From NCBI GenBank assembly GCA_964610155.1, contig CAZSUY010000009.1, positions 41,866 through 105,865 on the forward strand: a DNA stretch of 64,000 nucleotides. The letters are read 5' to 3'. Positions 51,511 through 61,047 of this stretch are shown piece by piece (position 1 is the stretch's first letter; each line of letters starts with the position of its first letter). The position numbers and the translations under genes were made by a program. The DNA is from JAFGBM01 sp964610155 (GTDB lineage: Bacteria; Actinomycetota; Actinomycetes; Actinomycetales; Demequinaceae). Under the pieces are notes generated by a model that was given only the letters and a program-made list of their open reading frames with translations, made no database searches and was not told the origin of the DNA.

Positions 51511-53733
51511 CTAGCCTTCCGACTCGCCTTCTGCGGCGGGAACGTCAGCGGCGCCCGCGTCCTCGACCACAGCGAGCGACAACTTGCCCCGCGGGTCGAT
51601 CTCCTTGAGCTCCACCTGGATCTTCTGGCCGACCGTGAGGATGTCCTCGACGTTCTCCACGCGCTTGCCACCGGCAAGTTTGCGGATCTCGGAGACGTGG
51701 AGGAGCCCGTCGCGACCGGGAGAGAGCGAGACGAACGCACCGAACGCGACGGTCTTGACAACCGTCCCGACGAAGCGCTCCCCCACTTCCGGCATCATCG
51801 GGTTGGCGATGGCGTTAATCGTCGCTCGAGCGGCCTCCGCGGCCGAACCCTCTGTCGCTCCGATGTAGACCGTGCCGTCGTCCTCGATCGAGATGTCGGC
51901 GCCGGTGTCGTCCTGGATCTGGTTGATCATCTTGCCCTTGGGGCCGATGACCTCACCGATCTTGTCAACCGGAATCTTGATCGCGATGATGCGCGGCGCG
52001 AAGAGACTCATCTCGTCGGGCTCGCTGATCACCGAGGTCATGACCCCGAGGATGTGAATCCGGGCGTCGTAGGCCTGCTTGAGCGCCCCGGCCAGAACAG
52101 AGGCCGGGATGCCATCGAGCTTGGTGTCCAATTGGATGGCCGTGACGAACTCGGACGTACCGGCGACCTTGAAGTCCATGTCGCCATAGGCGTCTTCGGC
52201 CCCCAGGATGTCGGTCAGCGCCGCGTACTTGGTCTCGCCGTCGATGGTGTCGGAGACGAGTCCCATCGCGATGCCTGCGACGGGAGCCTTGAGGGGCACA
52301 CCCGCATTCAGCATCGAGAGGGTCGAGGCACACACGGAACCCATGGATGTCGAGCCGTTCGACCCGAACGCCTCTGACACCTGCCGAATGGCGTACGGGA
52401 AGTTCTCGCGGCTCGGGAGGGCAGGCAGGAGGGCCCGCTCTGCGAGCGCCCCATGTCCGATCTCGCGACGCTTGGGGCTTCCCACGCGACCCGTCTCCCC
52501 GACCGAGTACGGCGGGAAGTTGTAGTGGTGCATGTAACGCTTGCGCGTCTCAGGCGTGAGGGCGTCGATCTGCTGCTCCATCTTGAGCATGTTGAGCGTC
52601 GTGACCCCAAGTATCTGGGTCTCGCCACGCTCGAAGATCGCGGAACCATGCACGCGGGGCACCACGGCCACCTCGGCCGAGAGCGCCCTTATGTCCTTGA
52701 GACCGCGACCGTCGATGCGGAGGCCGTCCTTGAGGATGCGCTGACGGACCAGGATCTTGGTGATCGACCGGATGGCGGCCGTGACCTCACTCCGACGTCC
52801 CTCGAACTTCTCGGCCAGGGCCTCAAGGGTTGAGACCTTGATCTCGTCGAGGCGCGTTTCGCGCTCCTGCTTGCCCGCGATCACAAGGGCCTTGGCGAGG
52901 TCCGCTTCGGCCTCACTCGATACGGCCTTGAACGCGTCCTCCTTGTAGTCCAGGAAGACCGGGTACTCGCCGGTTGGCTTGGCGGTGCGCCCGGCCAGGT
53001 CGGCCTGCGCCTCGCACAATGCCCGGATGAACGGCTTGGCCGCCTCAAGTCCCTCGGCTACGACGGCCTCGGTTGGCGCCCCAGCGCCCTCGGAGACGAG
53101 TTCGAAGACGTCATTCGTCGCCTCGGCCTCGACCATCATGATGGCGACGTCGTCCCCAACGATGCGACCCGCAACGACCATGTTGAATACGGCTCGTTTG
53201 ATCTCGCTGTACCGGGGGAAAGCGACCCATTGGCCATCGATGAGGGCAACGCGTACGCCGCCGATCGGGCCGCTGAAGGGCAGCCCCGCCAGTTGGGTAG
53301 ACATCGACGCCGCATTGATGGCGACGACGTCGTACTGGTCTTCCGGGTTGATGGCCATGACGGTGACGACCACCTGGATTTCGTTTCTGAGTCCGCTCAC
53401 GAATGATGGACGCAAAGGGCGGTCGATGAGGCGGCACGTGAGGATGGCGTCCGTCGAGGGGCGCCCCTCCCGCCTGAAGAACGAGCCGGGGATGCGGCCC
53501 GCGGCATATGCACGCTCCTCCACGTCGACCGTCAGCGGGAAGAAGTCGAAGCCTTCGCGAGGCTCCTTCGATGCCGTCGTTGCCGAGAGAAGCATCGTTT
53601 CACCGTCAAGGTAAGCCATGACGGAACCGCTGGCCTGCCGCGCGATGCGACCGGTCTCAAAGCGGATGGTGCGCTTGCCGAACGTGCCGTTATCGATAAC
53701 GGCTTCGGCGAACTGTATTTCTGGACCCTCCAT
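51511..53733 (-). CDS. pnp: Polyribonucleotide nucleotidyltransferase (PNPase)
   Basis: PNPase degrades RNA phosphorolytically 3' to 5' and, in actinobacteria, also adds 3' tails. The 740-residue protein has two RNase PH domains (about 10-220 and 335-560, the second with FPPYSVGETGRVGSPKRREIGHG), a KH domain with VIGPKGKMINQIQ, and an S1 domain with GRDGLLHVSEI. The ATG at 53733 has GGAG ten bases upstream; the frame further upstream is leader sequence. It ends at a strong terminator. Confidence 0.97.
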   Translation of the reverse strand: MEGPEIQFAEAVIDNGTFGKRTIRFETGRIARQASGSVMAYLDGETMLLSATTASKEPREGFDFFPLTVDVEERAYAAGRIPGSFFRREGRPSTDAILTCRLIDRPLRPSFVSGLRNEIQVVVTVMAINPEDQYDVVAINAASMSTQLAGLPFSGPIGGVRVALIDGQWVAFPRYSEIKRAVFNMVVAGRIVGDDVAIMMVEAEATNDVFELVSEGAGAPTEAVVAEGLEAAKPFIRALCEAQADLAGRTAKPTGEYPVFLDYKEDAFKAVSSEAEADLAKALVIAGKQERETRLDEIKVSTLEALAEKFEGRRSEVTAAIRSITKILVRQRILKDGLRIDGRGLKDIRALSAEVAVVPRVHGSAIFERGETQILGVTTLNMLKMEQQIDALTPETRKRYMHHYNFPPYSVGETGRVGSPKRREIGHGALAERALLPALPSRENFPYAIRQVSEAFGSNGSTSMGSVCASTLSMLNAGVPLKAPVAGIAMGLVSDTIDGETKYAALTDILGAEDAYGDMDFKVAGTSEFVTAIQLDTKLDGIPASVLAGALKQAYDARIHILGVMTSVISEPDEMSLFAPRIIAIKIPVDKIGEVIGPKGKMINQIQDDTGADISIEDDGTVYIGATEGSAAEAARATINAIANPMMPEVGERFVGTVVKTVAFGAFVSLSPGRDGLLHVSEIRKLAGGKRVENVEDILTVGQKIQVELKEIDPRGKLSLAVVEDAGAADVPAAEGESEG

Positions 53734-53813
53734 AGGGTTGGTACTCCTTGATGTCGCGGAGTAGCCATGCGGAACAGGCCGCTGCCTTGCCACTGATCGT
53801 CAGTCGAAACGGT

Positions 53814-53832
53814 CAGAACCTTGGCGGTTCTG
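53814..53832 (-). other. Hairpin in the pnp leader
   Basis: CAGAACC and GGTTCTG form a perfect seven-pair stem with a five-base loop, about 80 bases before the pnp ATG in the 219-base rpsO-pnp interval. There is no U-tract. In other bacteria pnp leaders carry hairpins processed for autoregulation, so this is a candidate for that. A possible -10, TACCAT, lies at 53919-53914. Confidence 0.4.
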
Positions 53833-53952
53833 CCCATCACCACCGATGATCAGCGGTCAAGCGGGCTACCCCTGTGTGGGTGGCCGCCCGGAAACGCCCG
53901 AGGGGCCGAGAGAATGGTAGCAAGAATCGGTCCAATGCGGGGCCGATACCCC

Positions 53953-54222
53953 TTATCGACGAAGGCCGAGGCGCTCGATAAGGGAGCGGTAACGCTCGAT
54001 GTCGATCCTCTGGAGGTAGCCCAGGATGCGACGACGCTGGCCCACCAGCAGTAGGAGCCCTCGGCGCGAGTGGTGATCGTGCGGGTGCACTTTAAGGTGC
54101 TCGGTGAGGTCGGCGATACGCCTGGACAGTAAGGCAACCTGAACCTCAGGAGACCCGGTGTCGGCCTTGCCGGTGGCGTACTCGGCCATGATGGACTTCT
54201 TCGTTGCTGCGTCGAGCGGCAC
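53953..54222 (-). CDS. rpsO: 30S ribosomal protein S15
   Basis: S15 is an 89-residue primary-binding protein of the 30S platform. The sequence includes TGSPEVQVALLSRRIADLTEHL and HHSRRGLLLLVGQRRRIL, which match the family closely. Translation begins at a GTG with AAGGGAG five bases upstream. A TACGAT hexamer at 54312-54307 is a possible -10. The neighbour pnp is the normal partner. Small hairpins in the leader could serve S15 autoregulation but are not distinctive. Confidence 0.97.
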   Translation of the reverse strand: MPLDAATKKSIMAEYATGKADTGSPEVQVALLSRRIADLTEHLKVHPHDHHSRRGLLLLVGQRRRILGYLQRIDIERYRSLIERLGLRR

Positions 54223-54347
54223 TTTGACTCCCTTGATTCATTGCGCGGCGCACCCGGGCTGGTTCTCCGGGGCTCTACTATCCGCGGCCGTTTCACGGCG
54301 GCGACCATCGTATCAGGGTCGGGCCCAACCCGGTGAACGGATGGGAA

Positions 54348-55328
54348 TCAGGGGGTGGGAAGCACACCCTGGAGCCAGGCGACATCCTCGCCGAGGGACG
54401 CCTGAAGGGCCTCAACCGACCCGAAGTCCTTCATGTCCCTCCGACGATCTACGAAATCGAGGGCCACCTTCGCCCCATAGATGTCAAAGTCCGGCGCATC
54501 GGGAAGGTGCGCCTCGACCCTCAGATCCGTCCCCCCGAAGGTGAAGTTGCTCCCCAGGCTGACCGCTGCCCGGAAACGCCTCCCCTCGCCTTCCACTCCA
54601 TCGGCGCTCCCATCCGCTCCGAGAACCGTAAGTGAGGCGGCATACACGCCTTGGCTGGGGATCATGCCTGCATAGATGTCAAGGTTGGCCGTGGGGAACC
54701 CAATCCGATGACCGAGGTTGTCCCCGTGGATGACGATCCCGCGGACGCGATGAGGTCGGCCGAGGACCTCCGCGGCCTCCTTGACTTGGCCGGCCTCCAG
54801 CAGCTCCCGCACCCAGGTCGACGACCAGCGTCGATCGGCCCCGTTCTTGGCCTTGGCCCATTCCAGCACCTCGACGGAGAATCCCAACTCCTCCCCGAGC
54901 TCCCGAAGCCTCCCGGCGTGCTCCGTATCATCGTGGCCGAACTTCGTGTCGTGTCCGATCACAACGCCGGAGGCGCGAAGCCCCTCGATCAGGTAGGCCC
55001 GCACGAACTCCTCCCCCGTCTGACTCGCGAACTCGAGGGTATAGGGGACGACTAGGATCGCATCCAACCCGGTCGCGGCCAGCCTCTCCAGGCGATCCTC
55101 AAGCCCGGTGACGAGCGTCGGTGGGGTATCGGGCCGATGCACGGCTTTGGGGTGGGGGTCGAACGTAACCGCGACGGACCGCTCCCCCCGTTCCTTGGCC
55201 ACCTCGACAGCGCGGCCAAGCACGGCCTGGTGGCCCCGATGCACCCCGTCGAAATTCCCCAGGGTAACGACGGATCGGCGGTCGTCAGTGGGGACGTCGC
55301 CCAGGGAGTGCCAGATGGCCGTCGTCAC
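54348..55328 (-). CDS. ribF: Bifunctional riboflavin kinase / FAD synthetase RibF
   Basis: RibF phosphorylates riboflavin and adenylylates FMN to FAD. The 326-residue protein has an N-terminal adenylyltransferase domain with LGNFDGVHRGHQ and a C-terminal flavokinase domain with GHRIGFPTANLD. It starts at a GTG with GAGG five bases upstream. It lies 30 bases after truB, the usual arrangement, and 125 bases before rpsO. Confidence 0.95.
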   Translation of the reverse strand: MTTAIWHSLGDVPTDDRRSVVTLGNFDGVHRGHQAVLGRAVEVAKERGERSVAVTFDPHPKAVHRPDTPPTLVTGLEDRLERLAATGLDAILVVPYTLEFASQTGEEFVRAYLIEGLRASGVVIGHDTKFGHDDTEHAGRLRELGEELGFSVEVLEWAKAKNGADRRWSSTWVRELLEAGQVKEAAEVLGRPHRVRGIVIHGDNLGHRIGFPTANLDIYAGMIPSQGVYAASLTVLGADGSADGVEGEGRRFRAAVSLGSNFTFGGTDLRVEAHLPDAPDFDIYGAKVALDFVDRRRDMKDFGSVEALQASLGEDVAWLQGVLPTP

Positions 55329-55358
55329 GGTTTCCTCAACGTCATGGTGTTCTCAACC

Positions 55359-56285
55359 TCATGGTGTGCCCATCGTAGTGTCGGTCAACACGGCCGACGG
55401 GCGAAGCGCGCCCTCCCCCTCCGCGATCGCGAGGGCGACCAGGTGCCCGCCCGGACCAAGGAGCGCGAGCGGGTGCTCGATGTCGGGATACCCATCGGCC
55501 TCTTCCCGCGCGATGCGGCGTCCATGAGAGAGTTCGTCGGCCTCCTGTTCGGTCACAGTACGGTTTGGAAGGATAGTTCTGGCAACCTCGGCAAGAGAGA
55601 GGATAGGGAGCGCCGTGCCCCCCTCGGCGAATTCAACGAGGGCCTCAAGGGCGTGTGCGTCCCCAACAGAGAAGGAAGCCAGCCGCGTGCGACGAAGCGC
55701 CGTCAGGTGCCCGCCGACCCCGAGCGCAATCCCTAGGTCCCTGGCGAGGGCCCTCACATACGTCCCGGAGGAAACGGTCACGGCGACCTCGATATCCAGC
55801 CACTCCTCACCCCTGGTGATCGATGCCACCCGAAACACGCTCACGGTCACGGGCCGGGGCTCAAGCTCGACCTTCTCCCCCGCCCGCACCCGCGCGTAGG
55901 ACCTGCGCCCGTCGACCTTGATGGCGCTGACCGCACTCGGCACCTGGAGAATCTCTCCCCGAAGCCCTGAAATGGCCTCCTCTATGGCCTCGTCCGAAAC
56001 GCCGGAGGCGTCCGTCTGCGCCGTGACCTCACCCTCGGAGTCGTCCGAGACCGTTGCGATCCCAAGCCTGACGGTCGCCTCGTAGTCCTTGTCCGCGCCT
56101 CCCACGAACCCCAGGAGCCTTGTCGCCGGCCCGATCCCAACAACGAGGATTCCGGTCGCCATGGGATCGAGGGTCCCGGCATGGCCGACCTTTCGGGTTC
56201 CCGCGAGTCGCCGCACCCGACCGACCACGTCGTGGGACGTCCATCCCGCGGGCTTGTCGACGACGAGAAATCCGGGTCGGGTCAC
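55359..56285 (-). CDS. truB: tRNA pseudouridine-55 synthase TruB
   Basis: TruB forms pseudouridine 55 in the T-loop of all tRNAs. The protein has the N-terminal VVDKPAGWTSHDVV and the catalytic aspartate in GHAGTLDPMATG. The open frame continues upstream to 56465 inside rbfA; the GTG at 56285 (MTRPGFLVVDKP) gives 308 residues and matches the family N-terminus. Another GTG at 56327 overlapping rbfA is possible. Neither has a strong ribosome site, so coupling to rbfA is likely. Confidence 0.93.
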   Translation of the reverse strand: MTRPGFLVVDKPAGWTSHDVVGRVRRLAGTRKVGHAGTLDPMATGILVVGIGPATRLLGFVGGADKDYEATVRLGIATVSDDSEGEVTAQTDASGVSDEAIEEAISGLRGEILQVPSAVSAIKVDGRRSYARVRAGEKVELEPRPVTVSVFRVASITRGEEWLDIEVAVTVSSGTYVRALARDLGIALGVGGHLTALRRTRLASFSVGDAHALEALVEFAEGGTALPILSLAEVARTILPNRTVTEQEADELSHGRRIAREEADGYPDIEHPLALLGPGGHLVALAIAEGEGALRPSAVLTDTTMGTP

Positions 56286-56310
56286 CGTTTCGGGCCCCGA
56301 ACTCGCCGGG

Positions 56311-56751
56311 CTATTCGGTTTCGTCACCGGCGTCGTCCGGATGACGGTAGGGATCGGCCTCTCCGGCATGGGTTGCGCCTTCGCGTAGGGCCGCCACCTC
56401 GGCGTCGCGCACCCGGGCATCCCGGATCGCCTGATCGAGCGCGGCGGTCGTGTCCGGAAGGGCATCTAGGACGAAGTCAAGAGTGGGGGTCAGGCGGATG
56501 CTGAGGTCGGCCCCCACCAGCGACCGAAGCCGCCCCTTGGCGGACGCGAGCGCCTGAGCGGTGTGAACCCTCGCCTCGTCGTCCCCCAACACCGTGTAGA
56601 ACACCGTGGCGTTCTGAAGATCCCCCGTGACCTTCACGGCGGTGATGGTGACGAAGCCGAGGCGCGGATCCTTGATCTCCGTGTCGAGCGCATTGGCGAC
56701 GATCCGCTGGATCGTCTCCGCGAGCCGGAGCGCGCGTGGATGATCCGTCAT
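56311..56751 (-). CDS. rbfA: Ribosome-binding factor A
   Basis: RbfA assists late maturation of the 30S subunit. The 146-residue KH-like protein has DPRLGFVTITAVKVTGDLQNATV and LTPTLDFVLD, typical of the family, followed by an extra acidic tail of about 35 residues. It overlaps infB by four bases (ATGA), so both are translated together. Confidence 0.94.
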   Translation of the reverse strand: MTDHPRALRLAETIQRIVANALDTEIKDPRLGFVTITAVKVTGDLQNATVFYTVLGDDEARVHTAQALASAKGRLRSLVGADLSIRLTPTLDFVLDALPDTTAALDQAIRDARVRDAEVAALREGATHAGEADPYRHPDDAGDETE

Positions 56752-59504
56752 TTCTTCCTCGGAATCTCCACCATCTCAAAGGTCTCGATGAGGTCGCCCA
56801 CCTGAAGGTCGGAGAACTTGCCCAGGCCGATGCCGCACTCGAATCCGTCCTTGACCTCGGTCGCGTCATCCTTGAACCGCCGGAGCGTGTCGATCTCGAC
56901 CTCGCCGAGCACCACTCCGTCGCGGGAGACCCGTGCCTTGGCTCCCCTGCGGATGGCGCCCTCCCGGACGACAGACCCGGCAATGGTCCCGAACTTGGAC
57001 GAGCGGAAGACTTCCCGCACCTCCGCCGCCCCGGTCTGCTTCTCCTCAAACTCGGGCTTGAGCATCCCCGTCAGGGCTGCCTCGATATCCTCGATGGCCC
57101 GATAGATGACGCTGTAGAACCGCATGTCCACACCCGCGCGATCGGCGAGATCCTGGACCCGTTCGGCCGGACGGACGTTGAACCCGATGATGATGGCCTT
57201 GTCGACGGTCGCGAGGTTGACGTCGTTCTGGGTGACGGCACCGACGCCTCGGTGGATGACCCTTAGATCCACGGTCTCGCCCACATCGATCGCGACGAGG
57301 GCATCCTCCAGGGCCTCGACGGCACCGGAGACATCCCCCTTGATGATGAGGTTGAGGGTATCGACCTTGCCGGCCTGGAGCGCCTCGGTGAAGTCCTCGA
57401 GGCTGATGCGCTTACGCCTCGATGCGAGTTCTGCGGCCCGCTCGGCCGCCTCTCGCTTCTCTGCGATCTGCCTGGCCGTACGCTCGTCCTCGGCTACGAG
57501 GAAGGAATCCCCAGCGCCGGGTACTGAGGCCATGCCCAGCACCTGGACCGGACGGGCGGGCAGGGCCTCCTCGACCGGCTGGTCGTGCTCGTCGAACATC
57601 GCTCGCACGCGGCCGTGAGCGGTCCCGACGACCATTGCGTCACCCACGCGAAGCGTTCCGGACTGGACGAGGACGGTGGCGACCGCGCCTCGGCCCTTGT
57701 CGAGGTGGGCCTCGACTGCGACACCTCGGGCGTCCTTGTCGGGGTTCGCCCTAAGGTCGAGCCCGGCGTCCGCCGTCAGGAGGACGGCCTCGAGAAGGTC
57801 ATCGACACCAATCCCCTGGAGGGCGGAGATGTTGACGAACATGGTGTCGCCGCCGTATTCCTCGGCCACCAGGTTGTACTCGGTCAACTGCTGGCGAACC
57901 TTGTCGGGGTTGGCCCCGGACTTGTCGATCTTGTTGACGGCCACGACGATCGGCACACTGGCCGCCTGGGCGTGGTTGAGCGCCTCGATGGTCTGGGGCA
58001 TGACACCGTCATCGGCGGCTACCACCAGGATGGCGATATCCGTGACCCTGGCGCCGCGGGCTCGCATCGCGGTGAACGCCTCGTGCCCGGGGGTGTCGAT
58101 AAAGGTAACGGCGCGAGATTTTCCATCGTGCTCGTGATGGATCTGGTAGGCGCCGATGTGCTGGGTGATGCCTCCGGCCTCACCCGAGATGACGTCGGTC
58201 TTCCGGATGGCGTCCAGGAGGCGGGTCTTACCGTGATCGACGTGACCCATGACGGTTACGACCGGGGGTCGTTCCTCAAGGTCCTCGTCGGTCTCGGCGG
58301 CGGTCTCTGCGTCGAGGTCTATGTTGAAGTCCTCCAGCAGTTCGCGATCCTCGTCCTCGGGGGAGACGATTTGAATGGCGTAGCCAAGCTCCGCTCCCAA
58401 GGCCTCGAGGGTGCCCTCATCGAGGGACTGGGTCGCGGTGGCCAACTCTCCCAGGTGGAAAAGGACGGTCACGAGCGAGGCCGGGTTGGCATCGATCTTC
58501 TCGGCGAAGTCCGCGAGGGTCGCCCCACGACGGAGCCGGATCACGGTAGAGCCGTCTCCACGGGTGATCTGCACACCGCCAACGACCGGTGCCTGCTGCT
58601 GCTCGTACTCTTGCCGCTTCGCCCTCTTGCTCTTTCGGCCGCGCGCTGGCCTGCCTCCGGCTCGCCCGAACGCTCCAGCCGTGCTTCCTCCACGGGCACG
58701 GCCTCCGGCTCCGGGACGGCTACTGGGCGCACCAGTACGGGGGGCACCGCCCAGTGCTCCCGCTCCTGCACCACCGTAACCTCGGCTGGGACCTCCGCGG
58801 GCTATCCCCGGACCTCCCGGACCACGCCCTAGGGCACCTGCCCCAGCGGGACGGGGTCCCCGTTCCGGGCCACCGGCACCGGTCGGACCGCGACCTGCCC
58901 CTGGTCCTCCCGTGACTCCGGGAGCCGCAGGCGTCCTTGCCGGGGCACGAGGCGTCTGGAAAGGGTTGTTTCCCCCGGGCCTCGGACGAGGGCGAGGGGC
59001 TACGGCCCGATCCTCGAAGGCATTGTTCCCGCCAGGCTGGGGCTTGTGGCTGGGCCCAGCGTCCGTTGGAGGGGGGGCCTTGAACTGCGGACCGGACGAT
59101 TTCGGTTCCAAAGGCGTCGGCTCTCCGGGTTCCGGCTCGCCGGGCGTCGGCGCGGTACCGGGCTCTGCGGAGGCGGGCTCTGCGACGGAAGCCTCTGGGG
59201 CGGGCTCCACTGCAGGAGCCTCGACGACGGGGCCCTCGGGCTCGGCGGCGACCGACTCTGCGGCGGTATCCGACTTCGCAGCGGTGGCCTTCTTCCGTGT
59301 GGCCTTGGCGGCAGGCTTCTCGGCTGGCGGCTCGACGGGTTTGACGGGTGCGGGAAAGGCTTCGCTGAGCTTGCGCACGACCGGTGCTTCCACGGTCGAC
59401 GACGGGCCCTTGACGTACTCGCCTAGTTCCTTCAGTTTTGCCAGAAGATCGTTGCTCGATACTCCGAGCTCCTTTGCGATCTCATGGACGCGGGGCTTTG
59501 CCAC
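56748..59504 (-). CDS. infB: Translation initiation factor IF-2
   Basis: IF-2 is the GTPase that brings initiator tRNA to the ribosome. The 918-residue protein has an N-terminal IF2-N motif (MAKPRVHEIAKELGVSSNDL), a long Pro/Ala/Gly/Arg-rich disordered region (about 60-300) normal for high-GC bacteria, and a G domain with GHVDHGKT at 420-427, DTPGH and NKID. Domains II to IV follow. It begins at a GTG preceded by AGGAG. A 105-base gap with no gene separates it from ylxR. Confidence 0.97.
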   Translation of the reverse strand: MAKPRVHEIAKELGVSSNDLLAKLKELGEYVKGPSSTVEAPVVRKLSEAFPAPVKPVEPPAEKPAAKATRKKATAAKSDTAAESVAAEPEGPVVEAPAVEPAPEASVAEPASAEPGTAPTPGEPEPGEPTPLEPKSSGPQFKAPPPTDAGPSHKPQPGGNNAFEDRAVAPRPRPRPGGNNPFQTPRAPARTPAAPGVTGGPGAGRGPTGAGGPERGPRPAGAGALGRGPGGPGIARGGPSRGYGGAGAGALGGAPRTGAPSSRPGAGGRARGGSTAGAFGRAGGRPARGRKSKRAKRQEYEQQQAPVVGGVQITRGDGSTVIRLRRGATLADFAEKIDANPASLVTVLFHLGELATATQSLDEGTLEALGAELGYAIQIVSPEDEDRELLEDFNIDLDAETAAETDEDLEERPPVVTVMGHVDHGKTRLLDAIRKTDVISGEAGGITQHIGAYQIHHEHDGKSRAVTFIDTPGHEAFTAMRARGARVTDIAILVVAADDGVMPQTIEALNHAQAASVPIVVAVNKIDKSGANPDKVRQQLTEYNLVAEEYGGDTMFVNISALQGIGVDDLLEAVLLTADAGLDLRANPDKDARGVAVEAHLDKGRGAVATVLVQSGTLRVGDAMVVGTAHGRVRAMFDEHDQPVEEALPARPVQVLGMASVPGAGDSFLVAEDERTARQIAEKREAAERAAELASRRKRISLEDFTEALQAGKVDTLNLIIKGDVSGAVEALEDALVAIDVGETVDLRVIHRGVGAVTQNDVNLATVDKAIIIGFNVRPAERVQDLADRAGVDMRFYSVIYRAIEDIEAALTGMLKPEFEEKQTGAAEVREVFRSSKFGTIAGSVVREGAIRRGAKARVSRDGVVLGEVEIDTLRRFKDDATEVKDGFECGIGLGKFSDLQVGDLIETFEMVEIPRKK

Positions 59505-59609
59505 AACTCTCCTGTCTCGGTTCGACCGAGGCAGGGTCGAACCATCGTTACCGAGCGGTGTTCATTTCGAGGTGCTCATCGGGTTTCCATCGGATTCTCG
59601 CCCTGTTCG

Positions 59610-59918
59610 TCATGGTTCTTCAGGTGGCGCCCCTCGCGATTCGGCAAGCCCCGAGACGTCGGCTCCGGGCGCGCGCAAGGCTCGCCCAATCGCCCGTCCG
59701 GTGACCGCCCGCGCCAGGCACTCCGGATTTGGATGCACCCAAGCACCCCTACCCGGCGCGCTCCGCCGCTCATCGATCACGACGCTTCCGTCGCTCACGA
59801 TCAGCCTCACGAGGACCGTCCGAGAATCCCGTTTCCTGCACCCTACGCACGTCCGCGTCGGCCCCTTGGGGCTTGACGGCTCGCCATCGGCGGCACGAGA
59901 CGGGTTTCTCGGCTTCAT
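59610..59918 (-). CDS. ylxR: YlxR (RnpM) family RNA-binding protein
   Basis: This 102-residue protein has the YlxR signature RTCVGCRKRD and a basic patch (ARAVTGRAIGRAL). The family binds RNA and, in recent work, the RNase P RNA component. It lies in the conserved nusA-ylxR-infB order, 36 bases after nusA. The ATG at 59918 has no clear ribosome site, which leaves the start slightly uncertain. Confidence 0.92.
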   Translation of the reverse strand: MKPRNPSRAADGEPSSPKGPTRTCVGCRKRDSRTVLVRLIVSDGSVVIDERRSAPGRGAWVHPNPECLARAVTGRAIGRALRAPGADVSGLAESRGAPPEEP

Positions 59919-59954
59919 CAGTGTAGCGGGTGGCGGGCGCCCTAGTCGCGTCGC

Positions 59955-60968
59955 CTAGGCCGGACCCGGTTGGGTCCCGGGATCTTCGGGCGCCTCGTCC
60001 GAACGGATGTCGATGCGCCAACCGGTCAGACGGGCGGCGAGGCGGGCGTTCTGCCCCTCCTTTCCGATCGCAAGGGACAGGTGATAGTCGGGCACGACAA
60101 CGCGCACGGCCTTGGCCTCGGGGTCTACTACGGTCACGGACACCACTCGTGAGGGCGACAGGGCGTGGCCGACGAAGGTCGCGGGGTCGGCATCCCAGTC
60201 AACGATGTCGATCTTCTCCCCCCGGAGCTCCTCCATGACGGCCCTGACGCGTGCCCCCATGGGGCCGATGCAGGCGCCCTTGGCGTTGATCGCGGGCACG
60301 TTCGCCCTCACCGCGACCTTTGAGCGGTGTCCAGCCTCCCGAGCCAGGGCCATGATCTCGACGGAGCCGTCAGCGATCTCGGGCACCTCAAGCTCGAATA
60401 GGCGGCGAACCAATCCGGGATGGGTGCGGGACAAGGTGATCGATGGGCCTTTGAGCCCTCGTCCGACGTCCAGGATGTATCCGCGTAGGCGTTCGCCGTG
60501 GGTATAGACCTCCGTCGGCACCTGCTCGTGGGCCGGGAGGTAGGCCTCGACGTCGCCGAGCTGGACGTGGACGGCGCGGGGATCTGCCGACTGTTGGATG
60601 ACCCCCGAAACCAGTTGGCCTTCCTTTCCGGCGAACTCCCCGAGGACCTGGTCGTCCCCCACTTGGCGGAGGCGCTGGACGATGACCTGGCGGGCGGTTG
60701 CGGTTGCGATGCGTCCGAAATCGGCGGGAGTGTGATCGAACTCTGGCATGTCGTCGGGGCCCAGGTCGGACTCTTCCGGAGGGTCCTCACGCGCAAGGAT
60801 CTTGACCAGACCGGTCTTGCGATCGATCTCTGCTCGAGCATGATTATGAGCGTTAGGAGTCTTCCGATAGGCGGAGACGAGCGCCTGCTCGATCGCGTCG
60901 ACCAGGACCTCGAATGGGATATCGCGTTCCTTCTCCAGCCCATGGAGGATCGCGAGGTCGATGTCCAT
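59955..60968 (-). CDS. nusA: Transcription termination/antitermination factor NusA
   Basis: NusA binds RNA polymerase and nascent RNA. The 337-residue protein has an N-terminal polymerase-binding domain, S1 (about 125-195), and two KH domains including GACIGPMGARVRAVMEEL and AIGKEGQNARLAARLTGW. The C-terminal acidic repeats of enterobacteria are absent, as in other actinobacteria. The ATG has GGAGG six bases upstream. Upstream, where rimP is normally found, there are only 79 bases before a divergent lipoprotein gene. Confidence 0.96.
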   Translation of the reverse strand: MDIDLAILHGLEKERDIPFEVLVDAIEQALVSAYRKTPNAHNHARAEIDRKTGLVKILAREDPPEESDLGPDDMPEFDHTPADFGRIATATARQVIVQRLRQVGDDQVLGEFAGKEGQLVSGVIQQSADPRAVHVQLGDVEAYLPAHEQVPTEVYTHGERLRGYILDVGRGLKGPSITLSRTHPGLVRRLFELEVPEIADGSVEIMALAREAGHRSKVAVRANVPAINAKGACIGPMGARVRAVMEELRGEKIDIVDWDADPATFVGHALSPSRVVSVTVVDPEAKAVRVVVPDYHLSLAIGKEGQNARLAARLTGWRIDIRSDEAPEDPGTQPGPA

Positions 60969-61047
60969 GGCTCGCCTCCCCGCATATCAAGCGCGCTCCG
61001 TTGCTGAAGTTACCGCCCCAGTCTACGAGGAGGAGGGCCTCCATGCG

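Noticed and set aside
59505..59609. Extra small gene between ylxR and infB
   Set aside because: No open frame with a credible start and family resemblance; it appears to be untranslated leader of infB.
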